A stretch of DNA of 64,000 nt from a virus. This document shows positions 48,941-57,398 of this stretch, in pieces. The notes beneath the pieces are model-generated. The model saw only the letters and a program-made list of their open reading frames with translations, was not told where the DNA came from and did not search any database. Each line of letters begins with the position of its first letter. Position 1 is the stretch's first letter. Position numbers and translations under genes: made by a program. The stretch is from IMG/VR virus record IMGVR_UViG_3300017917_004222, positions 62,001 through 126,000 of that record; one strand, written 5' to 3'.

Positions 48941-50080
48941 ATGAACGGTGGCGGCCCTTTCGGTCAACAAATTCTACAAGGGTTTTTTGGGTCAAGTAAC
49001 TTGCGTGATTACACTCACGCAAGCAAGACCTTTCTTACCAACAGCTACGAACTTAAACCTCGGTTCAAGTTCTTGTTTCACGTCAAATTTGTGCTCAACG
49101 TGGGTGAGATTCGCGGACTGCAAAATGCTGGCATTTTTCAACAGCAAGAAATAACAAATTTGAGCTTGGCAGTCAAGACCATTGATCTGCCCAAGTATTC
49201 GGTTGATACCGAAGTCATGAATCAATACAACCGCAAGCGACTGATTCAGACCAAGATCAACTACGATCCCATCAACATCACATTTCACGATGATGGTGGA
49301 GACAACATTCGTGAACTTTGGTATCAGTACTACAGCTACTATTACAAAGATCCCAGCTACAAACTGGACACCACTCCCAACACCAACGGGTCCATAGGCG
49401 AGATACAGCAACAACAGACTGGATTTGGCTATCAGCCGCGAGACATCTACTCTCAGCAGCGAACAGGCAATGTCAACGACTGGGGCTTTATTGGTGAAAA
49501 CTACGGCGATGCCAGCAGCGGCACCAGCGGCAAGCCACCTTTTTTCAAGCAGATTGAAATCTACGGTTTCGATCAGCACAAGTACGCCAAGTATGTGTTG
49601 TTCAATCCGCTGATTACCAACTGGTCGCATGACACTTACGACTACAGTCAAGGCAACGGTATCATGCAAAACTCCATGACTGTGCGATATGAGACTGTCA
49701 AATATTTCAGCGGTGCACTGAGTGAGTCCAAGCCTGATGTCAACATTGGAACCTTCCCGGATCCAGCACACTACGACACCACCACAAGCCCAATTTCCCG
49801 TCCTGGCTCAACTGCCACAGTGTTTGGTCAGGGTGGAGTGTTGGAAACCGCAGATGGTATTCTCAAGGACTTGCAATCGAACAGTGTCATGGGCCTGCTG
49901 GGCGCTGCACAAAAGGCCGGAACAGCATACAACACTTACAAAAACAAAAATCTTGCGGCCATTGCCAAGAGCGAAACAGTCAAATTGGGCACCAATGTGT
50001 TGATCAACAACTTGCCTGCAGCCACAAGAGCCATGACAAACAAAGCTGATGGGGTATTCTTCCCCAAGGAGAAAAAGTGA
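48941..50080 (+). CDS. Tail-tube-related baseplate protein (gp48/gp54-like)
   Basis: 379 residues. The segments RFKFLFHVKFVLNVGEIRGLQN and LSLAVKTIDLPKYSVDTEVMNQYNRKR, followed by INITFHDDGGDNIRELWYQYYSYY, resemble the tail-tube fold of gp19 and of the tube-initiator proteins gp48 and gp54. T4 gp48 is 364 aa. A role at the tube-baseplate junction is the best guess; it could instead be a second tube-like protein. GGTAGCC is a weak ribosome-binding site. The stop overlaps the GTG of the next gene. Confidence 0.5.
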   Translation: MNGGGPFGQQILQGFFGSSNLRDYTHASKTFLTNSYELKPRFKFLFHVKFVLNVGEIRGLQNAGIFQQQEITNLSLAVKTIDLPKYSVDTEVMNQYNRKRLIQTKINYDPINITFHDDGGDNIRELWYQYYSYYYKDPSYKLDTTPNTNGSIGEIQQQQTGFGYQPRDIYSQQRTGNVNDWGFIGENYGDASSGTSGKPPFFKQIEIYGFDQHKYAKYVLFNPLITNWSHDTYDYSQGNGIMQNSMTVRYETVKYFSGALSESKPDVNIGTFPDPAHYDTTTSPISRPGSTATVFGQGGVLETADGILKDLQSNSVMGLLGAAQKAGTAYNTYKNKNLAAIAKSETVKLGTNVLINNLPAATRAMTNKADGVFFPKEKK

Positions 50081-50436
50081 GCACAGTAAACAACACCAAC
50101 TATCAGTTGGATCAGAGCGTGAGAATCTTTGACGAATTCTACAACTACGATGCTCTGGTTCCGTCTGCCGAGTATGACCTGGTGTACAGTTTCTTCAAGA
50201 AAGAAATGCCCAGCGACACGGTGGCAGCAAACTTTGCTGCCAACTTGTTTAGGGTAGCAGACACCACTGGAGTTCCAGTCATGGATCTGCTCAAGAGCAT
50301 ACAAGGATCCACAGGACTGCAACTCACTGCCAGCTTGGCCTACTATCTCAACAACATTCGAAGCAATGCTACTCTGCTGGGCGTGAACACCGCCACCAGC
50401 CCCAATCTCTATGCTGCACGGGCTGTGATCACATGA
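50077..50436 (+). CDS. Conserved virion-associated hypothetical protein
   Basis: 119 residues, starting on a GTG (50077) that overlaps the previous stop (GTGA). It includes VRIFDEFYNYDALVPSAEYDLVYSFFKKEM, a helical pattern often found between tail-tube and gp4 genes in related phages. Function unknown. The ATGA overlap at the end couples it to gp4. Confidence 0.55.
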   Translation: MSTVNNTNYQLDQSVRIFDEFYNYDALVPSAEYDLVYSFFKKEMPSDTVAANFAANLFRVADTTGVPVMDLLKSIQGSTGLQLTASLAYYLNNIRSNATLLGVNTATSPNLYAARAVIT

Positions 50437-50867
50437 GCAACAACTGGGCACAGGGCTTTTACGAAGTCATGAACCCGCAAAAATATGTGGGCAATCGCCG
50501 CCCACGATATCGTTCGGGCTGGGAACTGGGATTCATGCGCTTCTGTGACACCAACGATCACATACTGCAATGGGCCAGCGAAGCCATCCAAATCCCATAT
50601 CGACACCCGCTCACTGGCAAACAAACCATCTATGTGCCGGACTTTTTGATCACTTACCGAACTCGCAACAACACAGTTCGTGCCGAATTGATCGAAATCA
50701 AGCCCAAAAAACAGAGCGTGCTAGAGTCAAAAATGAGCAGTCGAGACCGTGCTGTGGTTGCAGTCAACTACGCCAAGTGGGATCAAGCTGCCAAGTGGTG
50801 TGCTGCACAAGGCATTCACTTTAGAATCCTAACCGAAGACCAGTTGTTTCACCAAGGCCGAAAATAA
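50433..50867 (+). CDS. 4: Head completion protein gp4
   Basis: 144 residues (T4 gp4 150 aa). The N terminus PQKYVGNRRPRYRSGWELGFMRFCD, the WASEAIQIPYRHPLTGK segment and the nuclease-like core YVPDFLITYRTRNNTVRAELIEIKPKK (D and E/IK residues as in TnsA/Holliday-junction-type nucleases) identify the family. It is needed to make filled heads able to join tails. ATGA overlap with the previous gene. Confidence 0.9.
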   Translation: MSNNWAQGFYEVMNPQKYVGNRRPRYRSGWELGFMRFCDTNDHILQWASEAIQIPYRHPLTGKQTIYVPDFLITYRTRNNTVRAELIEIKPKKQSVLESKMSSRDRAVVAVNYAKWDQAAKWCAAQGIHFRILTEDQLFHQGRK

Positions 50868-50872
50868 TATCC

Positions 50873-50880
50873 TATAAATA
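50873..50880 (+). promoter_or_regulatory. Late promoter (TATAAATA) in an inverted repeat, 4 nt before a start codon
   Basis: Perfect TATAAATA; the surrounding 18 bases (ATCCTAT-AAAT-ATAGGAT) form an inverted repeat whose right arm runs into the ATG at 50885. A transcript starting at the normal distance would be leaderless. Confidence 0.7.
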
Positions 50881-50884
50881 TAGG

Positions 50885-51382
50885 ATGACTTTATCCAACA
50901 AACGACTCGAACAATTGTTTGATCTGCCTCCCACAGAGTCAACTGATCAGGACAATGCACCTGCGCTGCCGCCCTCAACTGAGACTATCGAAGCCATTGA
51001 CCAAGCCATTGACAAGATCGACAGTGCATTGCCTGCAGTGCGCGGTCTAGATGCCAGTGACAGTGAGATGGACGAATTGGCGCAGTTGGCCACTGGCAGC
51101 TACAAAGATCTCATGGAGCTAGGCATGCAAGTTGACTCGAGATTTGCGTCAGACATATTCAGCGTGGCATCCAACATGCTGGGTCATGCCATCACTGCCA
51201 AAACAGCCAAGCTGGACAAAAAGCTCAAAATGATTGACCTGCAGTTGAAAAAGGCTCGTCTGGATCAATCACAGCCGGAAGGTGCTGCACAGCCGCAGCA
51301 GGGCACTGGTCATGTGCTGAGTCGCAATGAACTGTTGGAAAAAATACTGGCCGGTACCCGTCAAAACGGTACAAATGAATAA
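50885..51382 (+). CDS. 16: Terminase small subunit gp16
   Basis: 165 residues (T4 gp16 164 aa). The C-terminal half, LATGSYKDLMELGMQVDSRFASDIFSVASNMLGHAITAKTAKLDKKLKMIDLQLKKARLDQ, is the coiled-coil ring-forming core of gp16. It recognises concatemeric DNA and regulates gp17. The N-terminal region is acidic and Pro-rich. gp17 lies 8 kb further on, with seven genes between, unlike T4 where 16 and 17 overlap. Confidence 0.85.
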   Translation: MTLSNKRLEQLFDLPPTESTDQDNAPALPPSTETIEAIDQAIDKIDSALPAVRGLDASDSEMDELAQLATGSYKDLMELGMQVDSRFASDIFSVASNMLGHAITAKTAKLDKKLKMIDLQLKKARLDQSQPEGAAQPQQGTGHVLSRNELLEKILAGTRQNGTNE

Positions 51383-51385
51383 ATA
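51378..51385 (+). promoter_or_regulatory. Late promoter (AATAAATA)
   Basis: AATAAATA overlaps the gp16 stop and lies 17 nt before the ATG at 51403. AGGATAC is the ribosome-binding site. Confidence 0.65.
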
Positions 51386-51402
51386 TAAAACAGGATACTG
51401 AT

Positions 51403-52011
51403 ATGAAACCATTTGCAAAATATCTTGCCGAGAGCGAACGCACATACGATTACAGGATCAAAATCCTGGGCCGTGTCGGCGACGATCTTGTGCGACAACT
51501 CAAACAAAAACTGGCACAATTTGATCCAGTCTCGGTGGGGGAGTTGAAATCAACTCCCATACAAAAAGTACCTACCGATTTCCCGGGCAGTCAAAACGAA
51601 GCAGTGAGCATGTTTGACGTCAAGTTCAAGTATCCTGCAATTGACGCACAGATCAAACAGTTGTGGCAGTTGCTGGGCCAGAACCCCAACCACATCATCA
51701 TGGGCACGGTCAAGCATGCTGAAGGTCTTGCAAAAGAATATCAACGCATCGAAGATGAAAACAAAGACCTGATCAACGATACTGATTACCCCGAACCCGA
51801 TAGCGAGCAAAAATCACTCAGCCGTGACTATGCTGCAGAACCGCATGACCATGTGGTACTAAAAAATGCTTATCGAAGTGATTTCACCATTGCCGGCGGC
51901 CGCACTCCTGCTGCCAAAACCACCAATGACATTGCGCAAGGTACCAAGAGTCCAATGACCAATGTCAAGCGTCCAGCCAAGCCAGCTACTGGCCGTAACC
52001 CAAGAGGATAA
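51403..52011 (+). CDS. Hypothetical protein with internal-head-type N terminus
   Basis: 202 residues. The first ten, MKPFAKYLAE, resemble T4 capsid-targeting sequences (MKTYQEFIAE), which gp21 removes after the Glu. The body has RIKILGRVGDDLVRQLKQKLAQFDPVSVGELKSTP and NHIIMGTVKHAEGLAKEYQRIEDENKD; the tail is basic and disordered. No family recognised, but this gene and its next neighbours form a block of probable packaged proteins between gp16 and gp17. Confidence 0.55.
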   Translation: MKPFAKYLAESERTYDYRIKILGRVGDDLVRQLKQKLAQFDPVSVGELKSTPIQKVPTDFPGSQNEAVSMFDVKFKYPAIDAQIKQLWQLLGQNPNHIIMGTVKHAEGLAKEYQRIEDENKDLINDTDYPEPDSEQKSLSRDYAAEPHDHVVLKNAYRSDFTIAGGRTPAAKTTNDIAQGTKSPMTNVKRPAKPATGRNPRG

Positions 52012-52016
52012 ACCAA

Positions 52017-54521
52017 ATGTCATTTTTTTACGATCTCAACAAAAAACTACAGCAAGTGCTGGAATCCCCCAAGAGCGAGCACAAACAACTGAACGAGGGC
52101 TGGAAGGGCGGCGCAGCTGGTGCTGGCGTGGGTGCAGTGGCTGGCGGGCCAGTTGGTGCTGCCATTGGCTCGGTGCTGGGCGACAAAATTGGCGATGAGC
52201 TGGGCGAAACTGGCTACAGCGCCCGGGCAGCCAGTGCTGGACGAGACATTGGCAAACCCGGCAAGAACTTTGCCAAAATTGCCAAAAGTGCTGGCGAGCG
52301 CTACGGCTCTAAAGAACGCGGCGAAGCTGTGGCAGGCGCTGTGCTCAAGAAGCTGCGAGCCAAAAACGAAGGTGTTGATTCTGACGCTGGCGATGACAAC
52401 CGAGTGTCCACAGTGGTCCGACTGTTGAAGCGATTGCTGACTTCGGAAGCACTACGTGACGCCTACGACATTGGCGAAGATGATGTGTTCCAAATTGAAG
52501 AGCTGGCAGCTGCATTGGAAAACAATGACATGGAAGCAGCACAAGACGCATGGAGCGTGTTTGATGTGAACGAGCTGGACAATGCATTGGACAGTTATGT
52601 GGCCGACAATGGGCTCGAAACCGGTTACTTGTTTGACCTACTGGGCCACAATGTGAACGAAGGCTCCAAAGTTCCAACAGACTGGATGGGAGTCCCTACT
52701 AAGCTGGGCAAAAATGACAAGAAGCCAATCCAGTTCCCAGCAGGGTATGATGAATATATCAAGCAGGGTGCCAAGCATGGATTCCAAGATGATCCCAACA
52801 ATCCTCTGCGTAAACGAGTCAAAAAAGCAGGCGTAGCAGAAGGCCGCCATACTCAATCCAACGCACTGGAACTGAACCCTGACCTCCGGGCCCAGGCCAA
52901 CAAGCCCACAGTGGCCGGCCGCATTGGCAGCGCAGCCAAGCGGGTGGCAAACGCCATCACTGGTGGCAGCGATGAAGACGCCAAGAATCGTTTGCTGAAC
53001 CGCATGGGCGGCCGCCGCACTCCCCTGGCACGTGATGACATGTCCGAAGCCACTAAAGAAATCCCGGGCGGTCGTCGTCACACATCTGAGCCAGGTGGCT
53101 ACGGTCGCAAGGACGACGACGAAGCCCCCAAGGCAAAAACTCAGCGTGGTCGTGGTCGTCCCAAGAAGGGCGGCGACAGCGAAACAGGTGAAGTCAAGAA
53201 GTACGACTGGAGCGCATTTGGTGCAACTGGCAAGGATGTCAAGTTGCCCAAGCACTCGGGTACCGTTACCAAGCACAAAATGAGCGACGAAGAACCCAAA
53301 AAGAAAGTCAAAGAAGCCACCAAGGAAATCCCAGGTGGACGTCGTCACACTGCTGATGCAGGCGGCTATGGTCGCCGAGACGACGAAGATGACAAGGGCA
53401 AGCGAGTCGCAGCTCAAGTCAAACGTGGCCGTGGTCGTCCCAAGAAGGGCGGCGATAGCGAAACAGGCGAAGTCAAGAAATATGACTGGAGCGCATTTGG
53501 CGCCACAGGCAAAGAAGTCAAACTGCCCAAGCACAAGGGCAATGTTACTCGGCACAAGATGGACGAGGCTGTGAGTGAAGATGATCTTGCAGTTCTTGAA
53601 CGACTCATGGACCAGGCGTTTGCCGAAGGCAACACTGCCCTAGGCAATGATATTCAGGGTGTGATCGAGCGCATCCAGGGCGATCAAGACGAAGGCCAAT
53701 ACGATGACGAGCCGGTGAACGAAAAAGCTGTGAGTAAAAAGCAGCAACGGTTCATGGGCATGGTGCATGCTGCACAAAAAGGTGAAAAGCCTGCGTCAAA
53801 AGAAGTGGCCAAAGTGGCCAAGGAAATGCCCAAGAAGGAAGCTGAAAAGTTTGCCAAGACCAAACAAAAAGGCCTGCCCGAGAAAAAACAAGCCACTGAC
53901 GAAACATCAGACAGCAAGCCAGCCAAAGGCGGCATGACTTTTGGCAAGGGCATTTATGACAGCATGAATCGTGAGCTAGAGAGCATGATTGCTGAAAGCA
54001 TGAGTGTTAACTTGAGCATGAATGATGACGGCCATGGCGGTCCACGCCGCAGCCTCACAGTGACTGCCACTGACGACGATGCAACCAAGCTGGCTGAACT
54101 ACTGAAAATGGCTGGCATTGGCGACGAATCATCTGCTGAGTCAAGTGACTGTGGCTGCGACGAGCTTGAGGAAAACCAAGCCGATTGGCCAACTGATGCT
54201 GAAACCAGCAATGATCCGTTCCAGTACTCGGGAGGACTCAATGGTCCCAAGAGCACAGGACAGACCACTGGTGCTCCGTTCAACCGTCAACCGCAGCGCC
54301 AGGGCGCCATGGTAGACGAAGAGGACGAATTGGCTCGCATGATGGAAATGGCTGGTGTCAAGAAAGGCAGCAAGCCCGACTATGTTGACCTTGACAAAGA
54401 CGGCAACAAAACCGAGCCCATGAAGCAAGCGGCCAAAGACGCCAAGGAAGACAGTGCAGATCAAGTGGACGAAGGCATCCTCGGCGCCACTCGCAATCTG
54501 TGGAAAACCTATCAAGGCTGA
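52017..54521 (+). CDS. Large modular protein with AT-hooks, probable internal head protein
   Basis: 834 residues. In order: an N-terminal helix ending LNEG (about residue 28); a glycine zipper (GGAAGAGVGAVAGGPVGAAIG); an acidic domain; two copies of an 80-residue module (DNA 53046-53282 and 53313-53561), each with an AT-hook core RGRGRPKKGG; a DUF3008-like basic module (KKQQRFMGMVHAAQKGEKPASKEVAKVA); a DxDxDG-type calcium-binding-like loop (DLDKDGNKTE); and a final helix. Short x-E-G/A motifs (NVNEG, GVAEG, MSEA, VKEA, VDEG) lie between modules. AT-hooks suggest binding to the packaged DNA. No family covers the whole protein. Confidence 0.6.
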   Translation: MSFFYDLNKKLQQVLESPKSEHKQLNEGWKGGAAGAGVGAVAGGPVGAAIGSVLGDKIGDELGETGYSARAASAGRDIGKPGKNFAKIAKSAGERYGSKERGEAVAGAVLKKLRAKNEGVDSDAGDDNRVSTVVRLLKRLLTSEALRDAYDIGEDDVFQIEELAAALENNDMEAAQDAWSVFDVNELDNALDSYVADNGLETGYLFDLLGHNVNEGSKVPTDWMGVPTKLGKNDKKPIQFPAGYDEYIKQGAKHGFQDDPNNPLRKRVKKAGVAEGRHTQSNALELNPDLRAQANKPTVAGRIGSAAKRVANAITGGSDEDAKNRLLNRMGGRRTPLARDDMSEATKEIPGGRRHTSEPGGYGRKDDDEAPKAKTQRGRGRPKKGGDSETGEVKKYDWSAFGATGKDVKLPKHSGTVTKHKMSDEEPKKKVKEATKEIPGGRRHTADAGGYGRRDDEDDKGKRVAAQVKRGRGRPKKGGDSETGEVKKYDWSAFGATGKEVKLPKHKGNVTRHKMDEAVSEDDLAVLERLMDQAFAEGNTALGNDIQGVIERIQGDQDEGQYDDEPVNEKAVSKKQQRFMGMVHAAQKGEKPASKEVAKVAKEMPKKEAEKFAKTKQKGLPEKKQATDETSDSKPAKGGMTFGKGIYDSMNRELESMIAESMSVNLSMNDDGHGGPRRSLTVTATDDDATKLAELLKMAGIGDESSAESSDCGCDELEENQADWPTDAETSNDPFQYSGGLNGPKSTGQTTGAPFNRQPQRQGAMVDEEDELARMMEMAGVKKGSKPDYVDLDKDGNKTEPMKQAAKDAKEDSADQVDEGILGATRNLWKTYQG
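53046..53561 (+). repeat. Duplicated AT-hook module in the 52017 gene
   Basis: Two tandem copies, 53046-53282 and 53313-53561, encode EATKEIPGGRRHT to KHKM. They share most residues, including GRGRPKKGGDSETGEVKKYDW, but differ in the middle. Confidence 0.85.
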
Positions 54522-54523
54522 TC

Positions 54524-56167
54524 ATGAAATCATTTCGCGAACATCTAAGAGAGACACAAGAAACATTTGATCGCCCGGCAACGGGCGATGACTTCGCCAT
54601 CAACATTCGTGAAGAATGCTTGATCGAAACCTATGTGGTCGACGAGACAGCCGACGGCATTGTGCTGCATGCTGACGAGCGCATGATGCGATTGCTAGAA
54701 TCTTACGGTTACGTGCAAGAAGGTGGCGTCAAGGAAATGTTGATTGGTGCTGCCGAGCGCATGACACTTGATGAGTTCATTGATGCCTACGGCAGCCAGT
54801 TTGGACCCGACGAAGCAGAAGAATTCTGGCACACTGTGAACGACGAAAATGAAGTTGAACAGTCTGGTCCGGGACACTGGATGCACGAGGAAACTTTTGT
54901 TGCGGCAAACAGTGATGGTATATCACACCAGGATGCTGGCGAGTACGATTACGAAGGCGACATGGCCAAGGATGACTTGAGCACAATCATTCGTGCTGCT
55001 CGTCGACTCACAGGCATGCTGGACGACAACGAAAACATGCCCGAGTGGGTGCAGAGCAAAATCAACAAAGCCGCTGACTATGTGGACACAGCCGCCGATT
55101 ACATCGAGTCCAACAAAGAACGCGGTGTCATGGAAGGCGGTGATCCTGCAACTTACCGGGCAAAAGCCCAAGAGGCACACGCCAAATATCTCAAGTACGA
55201 AGACTTGGTTGATCAGGAGTTGAGAAAACTAGGTGAGCGTCTGCCTCGGTCCTGGGATGCCAACGCCTTTCAAAACAAGTTGTCCAGCGACCCCAAGTAT
55301 GCCCAGGCCTTGAAGTATTACAAACTCAGCGAAAAATTTGGCGGCCTAGCCGTTCGTTATAAAGAACTGTCCAAGAAGCGGGGCATGGCAGAAGGTCAGT
55401 TGGCCAACCCAGACAACCAAGACTCGCCTGTGGCCCGAGCAATCACACACCGCATCCTTATGCAACACACTGGCCTGTTGGCCAAATACGGCCCCGAGCG
55501 GGTCATGGACGCTGTGGATGAAGTGGCTGATTTTGTCGGCGATGTAGAAGAAATTGGGTCAAGCGATGTGTCGGGCTGGGTGCGTCATGTGGAACAGATG
55601 CTGACCAACATGCCCGACAGCTTGGATGAACAATATGGCGACGAGTTTGACAACGAAGAGGACGAAGAAGACGAAGCAAACGGATTCTACGTGGTAATTG
55701 CCAGCGAAACCAATGGCGTGTTTATTGGCCAAGTGATCAAGGACGGCAGCAAGTGGCGCGAAATGGGCGGGGTTGGTAAACAGCCCTACAGCTGGGGCGG
55801 AAACTACATGGGCTATCTTTCCCCGGATGACGTGATCAGCTGGATACGTAAAGACTACCGCAATGCTGAGGTGGACGGCCCGTTCTCAAGCGAGGACGAA
55901 GCACAACAAGCTGCTGACAATTTGAGCGAAGCCAAATACCAAGGACGTGAAGTTCCACTAGGCAAACCCATGCAGGGCGATGTCAAGAAGAGCAAAGTCT
56001 ACGTCCGCGGACCCAAGGGCAACGTGGTCAAGGTCAACTTTGGCGACCCCAACATGCGCATCAAGAAAAGCAACCCCGAGCGTCGCAAGAACTTCCGTGC
56101 GCGCCACAACTGCGACAATCCAGGTCCACGTTGGAAAGCACGCTACTGGAGTTGCCGCGCCTGGTAA
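54524..56167 (+). CDS. Modular protein, probable internal head protein with conserved RARHNC tail
   Basis: 547 residues from the ATG at 54524 (an in-frame alternative lies earlier, inside the previous gene). It begins MKSFREHLRETQE, like a capsid-targeting helix. The body contains several separate modules joined by RGVMEGG, RGMAEGQ and LSEAK motifs. The C-terminal 80 residues, VYVRGPKGNVVKVNFGDPNMRIKK, RRKNFRARHNCDNPGPRWKARYWSCRAW, form a small Cys/Trp-rich domain known also as a separate protein in other phages; its function is unknown. Starts 2 bases after the 52017 stop. Confidence 0.6.
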   Translation: MKSFREHLRETQETFDRPATGDDFAINIREECLIETYVVDETADGIVLHADERMMRLLESYGYVQEGGVKEMLIGAAERMTLDEFIDAYGSQFGPDEAEEFWHTVNDENEVEQSGPGHWMHEETFVAANSDGISHQDAGEYDYEGDMAKDDLSTIIRAARRLTGMLDDNENMPEWVQSKINKAADYVDTAADYIESNKERGVMEGGDPATYRAKAQEAHAKYLKYEDLVDQELRKLGERLPRSWDANAFQNKLSSDPKYAQALKYYKLSEKFGGLAVRYKELSKKRGMAEGQLANPDNQDSPVARAITHRILMQHTGLLAKYGPERVMDAVDEVADFVGDVEEIGSSDVSGWVRHVEQMLTNMPDSLDEQYGDEFDNEEDEEDEANGFYVVIASETNGVFIGQVIKDGSKWREMGGVGKQPYSWGGNYMGYLSPDDVISWIRKDYRNAEVDGPFSSEDEAQQAADNLSEAKYQGREVPLGKPMQGDVKKSKVYVRGPKGNVVKVNFGDPNMRIKKSNPERRKNFRARHNCDNPGPRWKARYWSCRAW

Positions 56168-56177
56168 GGAGAAACAC

Positions 56178-56348
56178 ATGGAACATTACAAACCCTACAA
56201 CCCTGCACCACTCACAACACCTCCGGTGCAAAACCCGCACTCGCCTGCTGGCAGCGGATATCGTCAACAGCCAGTGAACATCCCGGGTGTGCTGGACCAA
56301 ACACGAAACATGTTTCAACCATACCAACCCAAGGATCCTAACAAATGA
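56178..56348 (+). CDS. Small Pro/Gln-rich protein (56 aa)
   Basis: Starts at 56178 after an AAGGAG site (the in-frame ORF extends upstream inside the previous gene). The product is rich in Pro, Gln, Asn and Tyr (NPAPLTTPPVQNPHSPAG). It ends by overlapping the ATG of the next gene (ATGA). No family recognised. Confidence 0.6.
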   Translation: MEHYKPYNPAPLTTPPVQNPHSPAGSGYRQQPVNIPGVLDQTRNMFQPYQPKDPNK

Positions 56349-56632
56349 GCAGTCAAGCCAACGTTTACACCTCGGTCAGCAGCCAAACTTGGTTCACTGA
56401 CAAAGTTTTGATATCAACTGGCAACACCGCAGTCACATACAACGTGGCTCTGGCCCCAGCTTTCTCCGACACCATTTATTCCAATGCTGTGAGCGTGCCG
56501 GCATTTGACAGCACCTATGCCTATGTTGGTGTGGGCAACAAGCTCACTATCACTGGCAGCAATTTCACAGCAGCCGAAGCTGGCACAGCATCGTCGGGCA
56601 CAGCCGGTGTGTCGGGCGGCGGCAGCTACTAA
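56345..56632 (+). CDS. Small hypothetical protein, Thr/Ser-rich
   Basis: 95 residues, beta-rich, without a clear domain (SSQTWFTDKVLISTGNTAVTYNVALAPAFSDTIYSNAV). It overlaps the preceding stop. The composition resembles fibre or decoration proteins; function unknown. Confidence 0.5.
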   Translation: MSSQANVYTSVSSQTWFTDKVLISTGNTAVTYNVALAPAFSDTIYSNAVSVPAFDSTYAYVGVGNKLTITGSNFTAAEAGTASSGTAGVSGGGSY

Positions 56633-56638
56633 GGAGTC

Positions 56639-57016
56639 ATGGTGCGAGCAAGAGAATTTTTAGGCGAAGAAAAGGTTGGAAAAATTTCCAAACGACTGCA
56701 ATCGGCCACCCGCGGTCTCAACAAGTTTAGAGACCGCTCATTCTCTGACCGCGTGTACGAACTGAACCGTGTGATGATGGCAGCCGCATGCAACGACGGT
56801 GATGATTTTGCCCATCCAGTTGACGCTGAATCCTGGGCTGGACGCCACGACATTGCGGCACCTTATACCGAGGTTGAGCAACGCATGCTGGAAAAAGCAT
56901 ACAAGGCTGTTGGATCTTTGTATCAAGACATCAACCACGGCAACATGGACAGTGAAGAGCACCCAGCTGTGAACAAAACAAGTCCTATAAATAGTTTCAA
57001 AGGATACCCAAGATGA
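56639..57016 (+). CDS. Conserved hypothetical protein, helical
   Basis: 125 residues, mostly helical, starting MVRAREFLGEEKVGKIS, again like a capsid-targeting helix with an internal GEE. It has RSFSDRVYELNRVMMAAACNDGDDF and a second part ENKA YKAVGSLYQDINHGNMD-like. AAGGAG precedes the ATG. The last four bases overlap the next gene. Confidence 0.5.
   Translation: MVRAREFLGEEKVGKISKRLQSATRGLNKFRDRSFSDRVYELNRVMMAAACNDGDDFAHPVDAESWAGRHDIAAPYTEVEQRMLEKAYKAVGSLYQDINHGNMDSEEHPAVNKTSPINSFKGYPR
56986..56993 (+). promoter_or_regulatory. Late promoter (TATAAATA)
   Basis: Perfect TATAAATA inside the end of the 56639 gene, 19 nt before the ATG at 57013; AAGGATA serves as the ribosome-binding site. Confidence 0.7.
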
Positions 57017-57393
57017 AAATTGCTGAAGTGCTTAGAGCATTGCTTGATGTTATTGATCGTGCAGAAGTTGCTGGCTCAGTGCCACAAATGCGCAACGATG
57101 TGCAGAATCTGTCAAGTCCAGAACAGGTAGAACCTGCCAATGTTGAAGACCCGCACGACCTGTTCATGCCCCCTTTGCAAATGAAACTGGAACTGTTGAA
57201 AAAAGCAGTGGGTGTGGAAAACGTGTACGATGATGGTACCGATGCTGATCGTGATGAATGCAACGAAGTTGGTGATCCCAGTAGTGAAACCGAAACTGAC
57301 TTTGAAGTGGAATTGAACAACATCAAAAAAGCTGCAGGTATCAATCCTGTGGTGCTATCTGATCTTGGCGACGATGAGCCATTGGACAACTGA
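57013..57393 (+). CDS. Small acidic hypothetical protein
   Basis: 126 residues, acidic. It begins MKIAEVLRALLDVIDRAEVAG, with a helix and later ELNNIKKAAGINPVVLSDLGDDEPLDN. KKAAGI and KKAVGVENVYDD segments repeat a short motif. Function unknown. Confidence 0.5.
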   Translation: MKIAEVLRALLDVIDRAEVAGSVPQMRNDVQNLSSPEQVEPANVEDPHDLFMPPLQMKLELLKKAVGVENVYDDGTDADRDECNEVGDPSSETETDFEVELNNIKKAAGINPVVLSDLGDDEPLDN

Positions 57394-57398
57394 TACAC

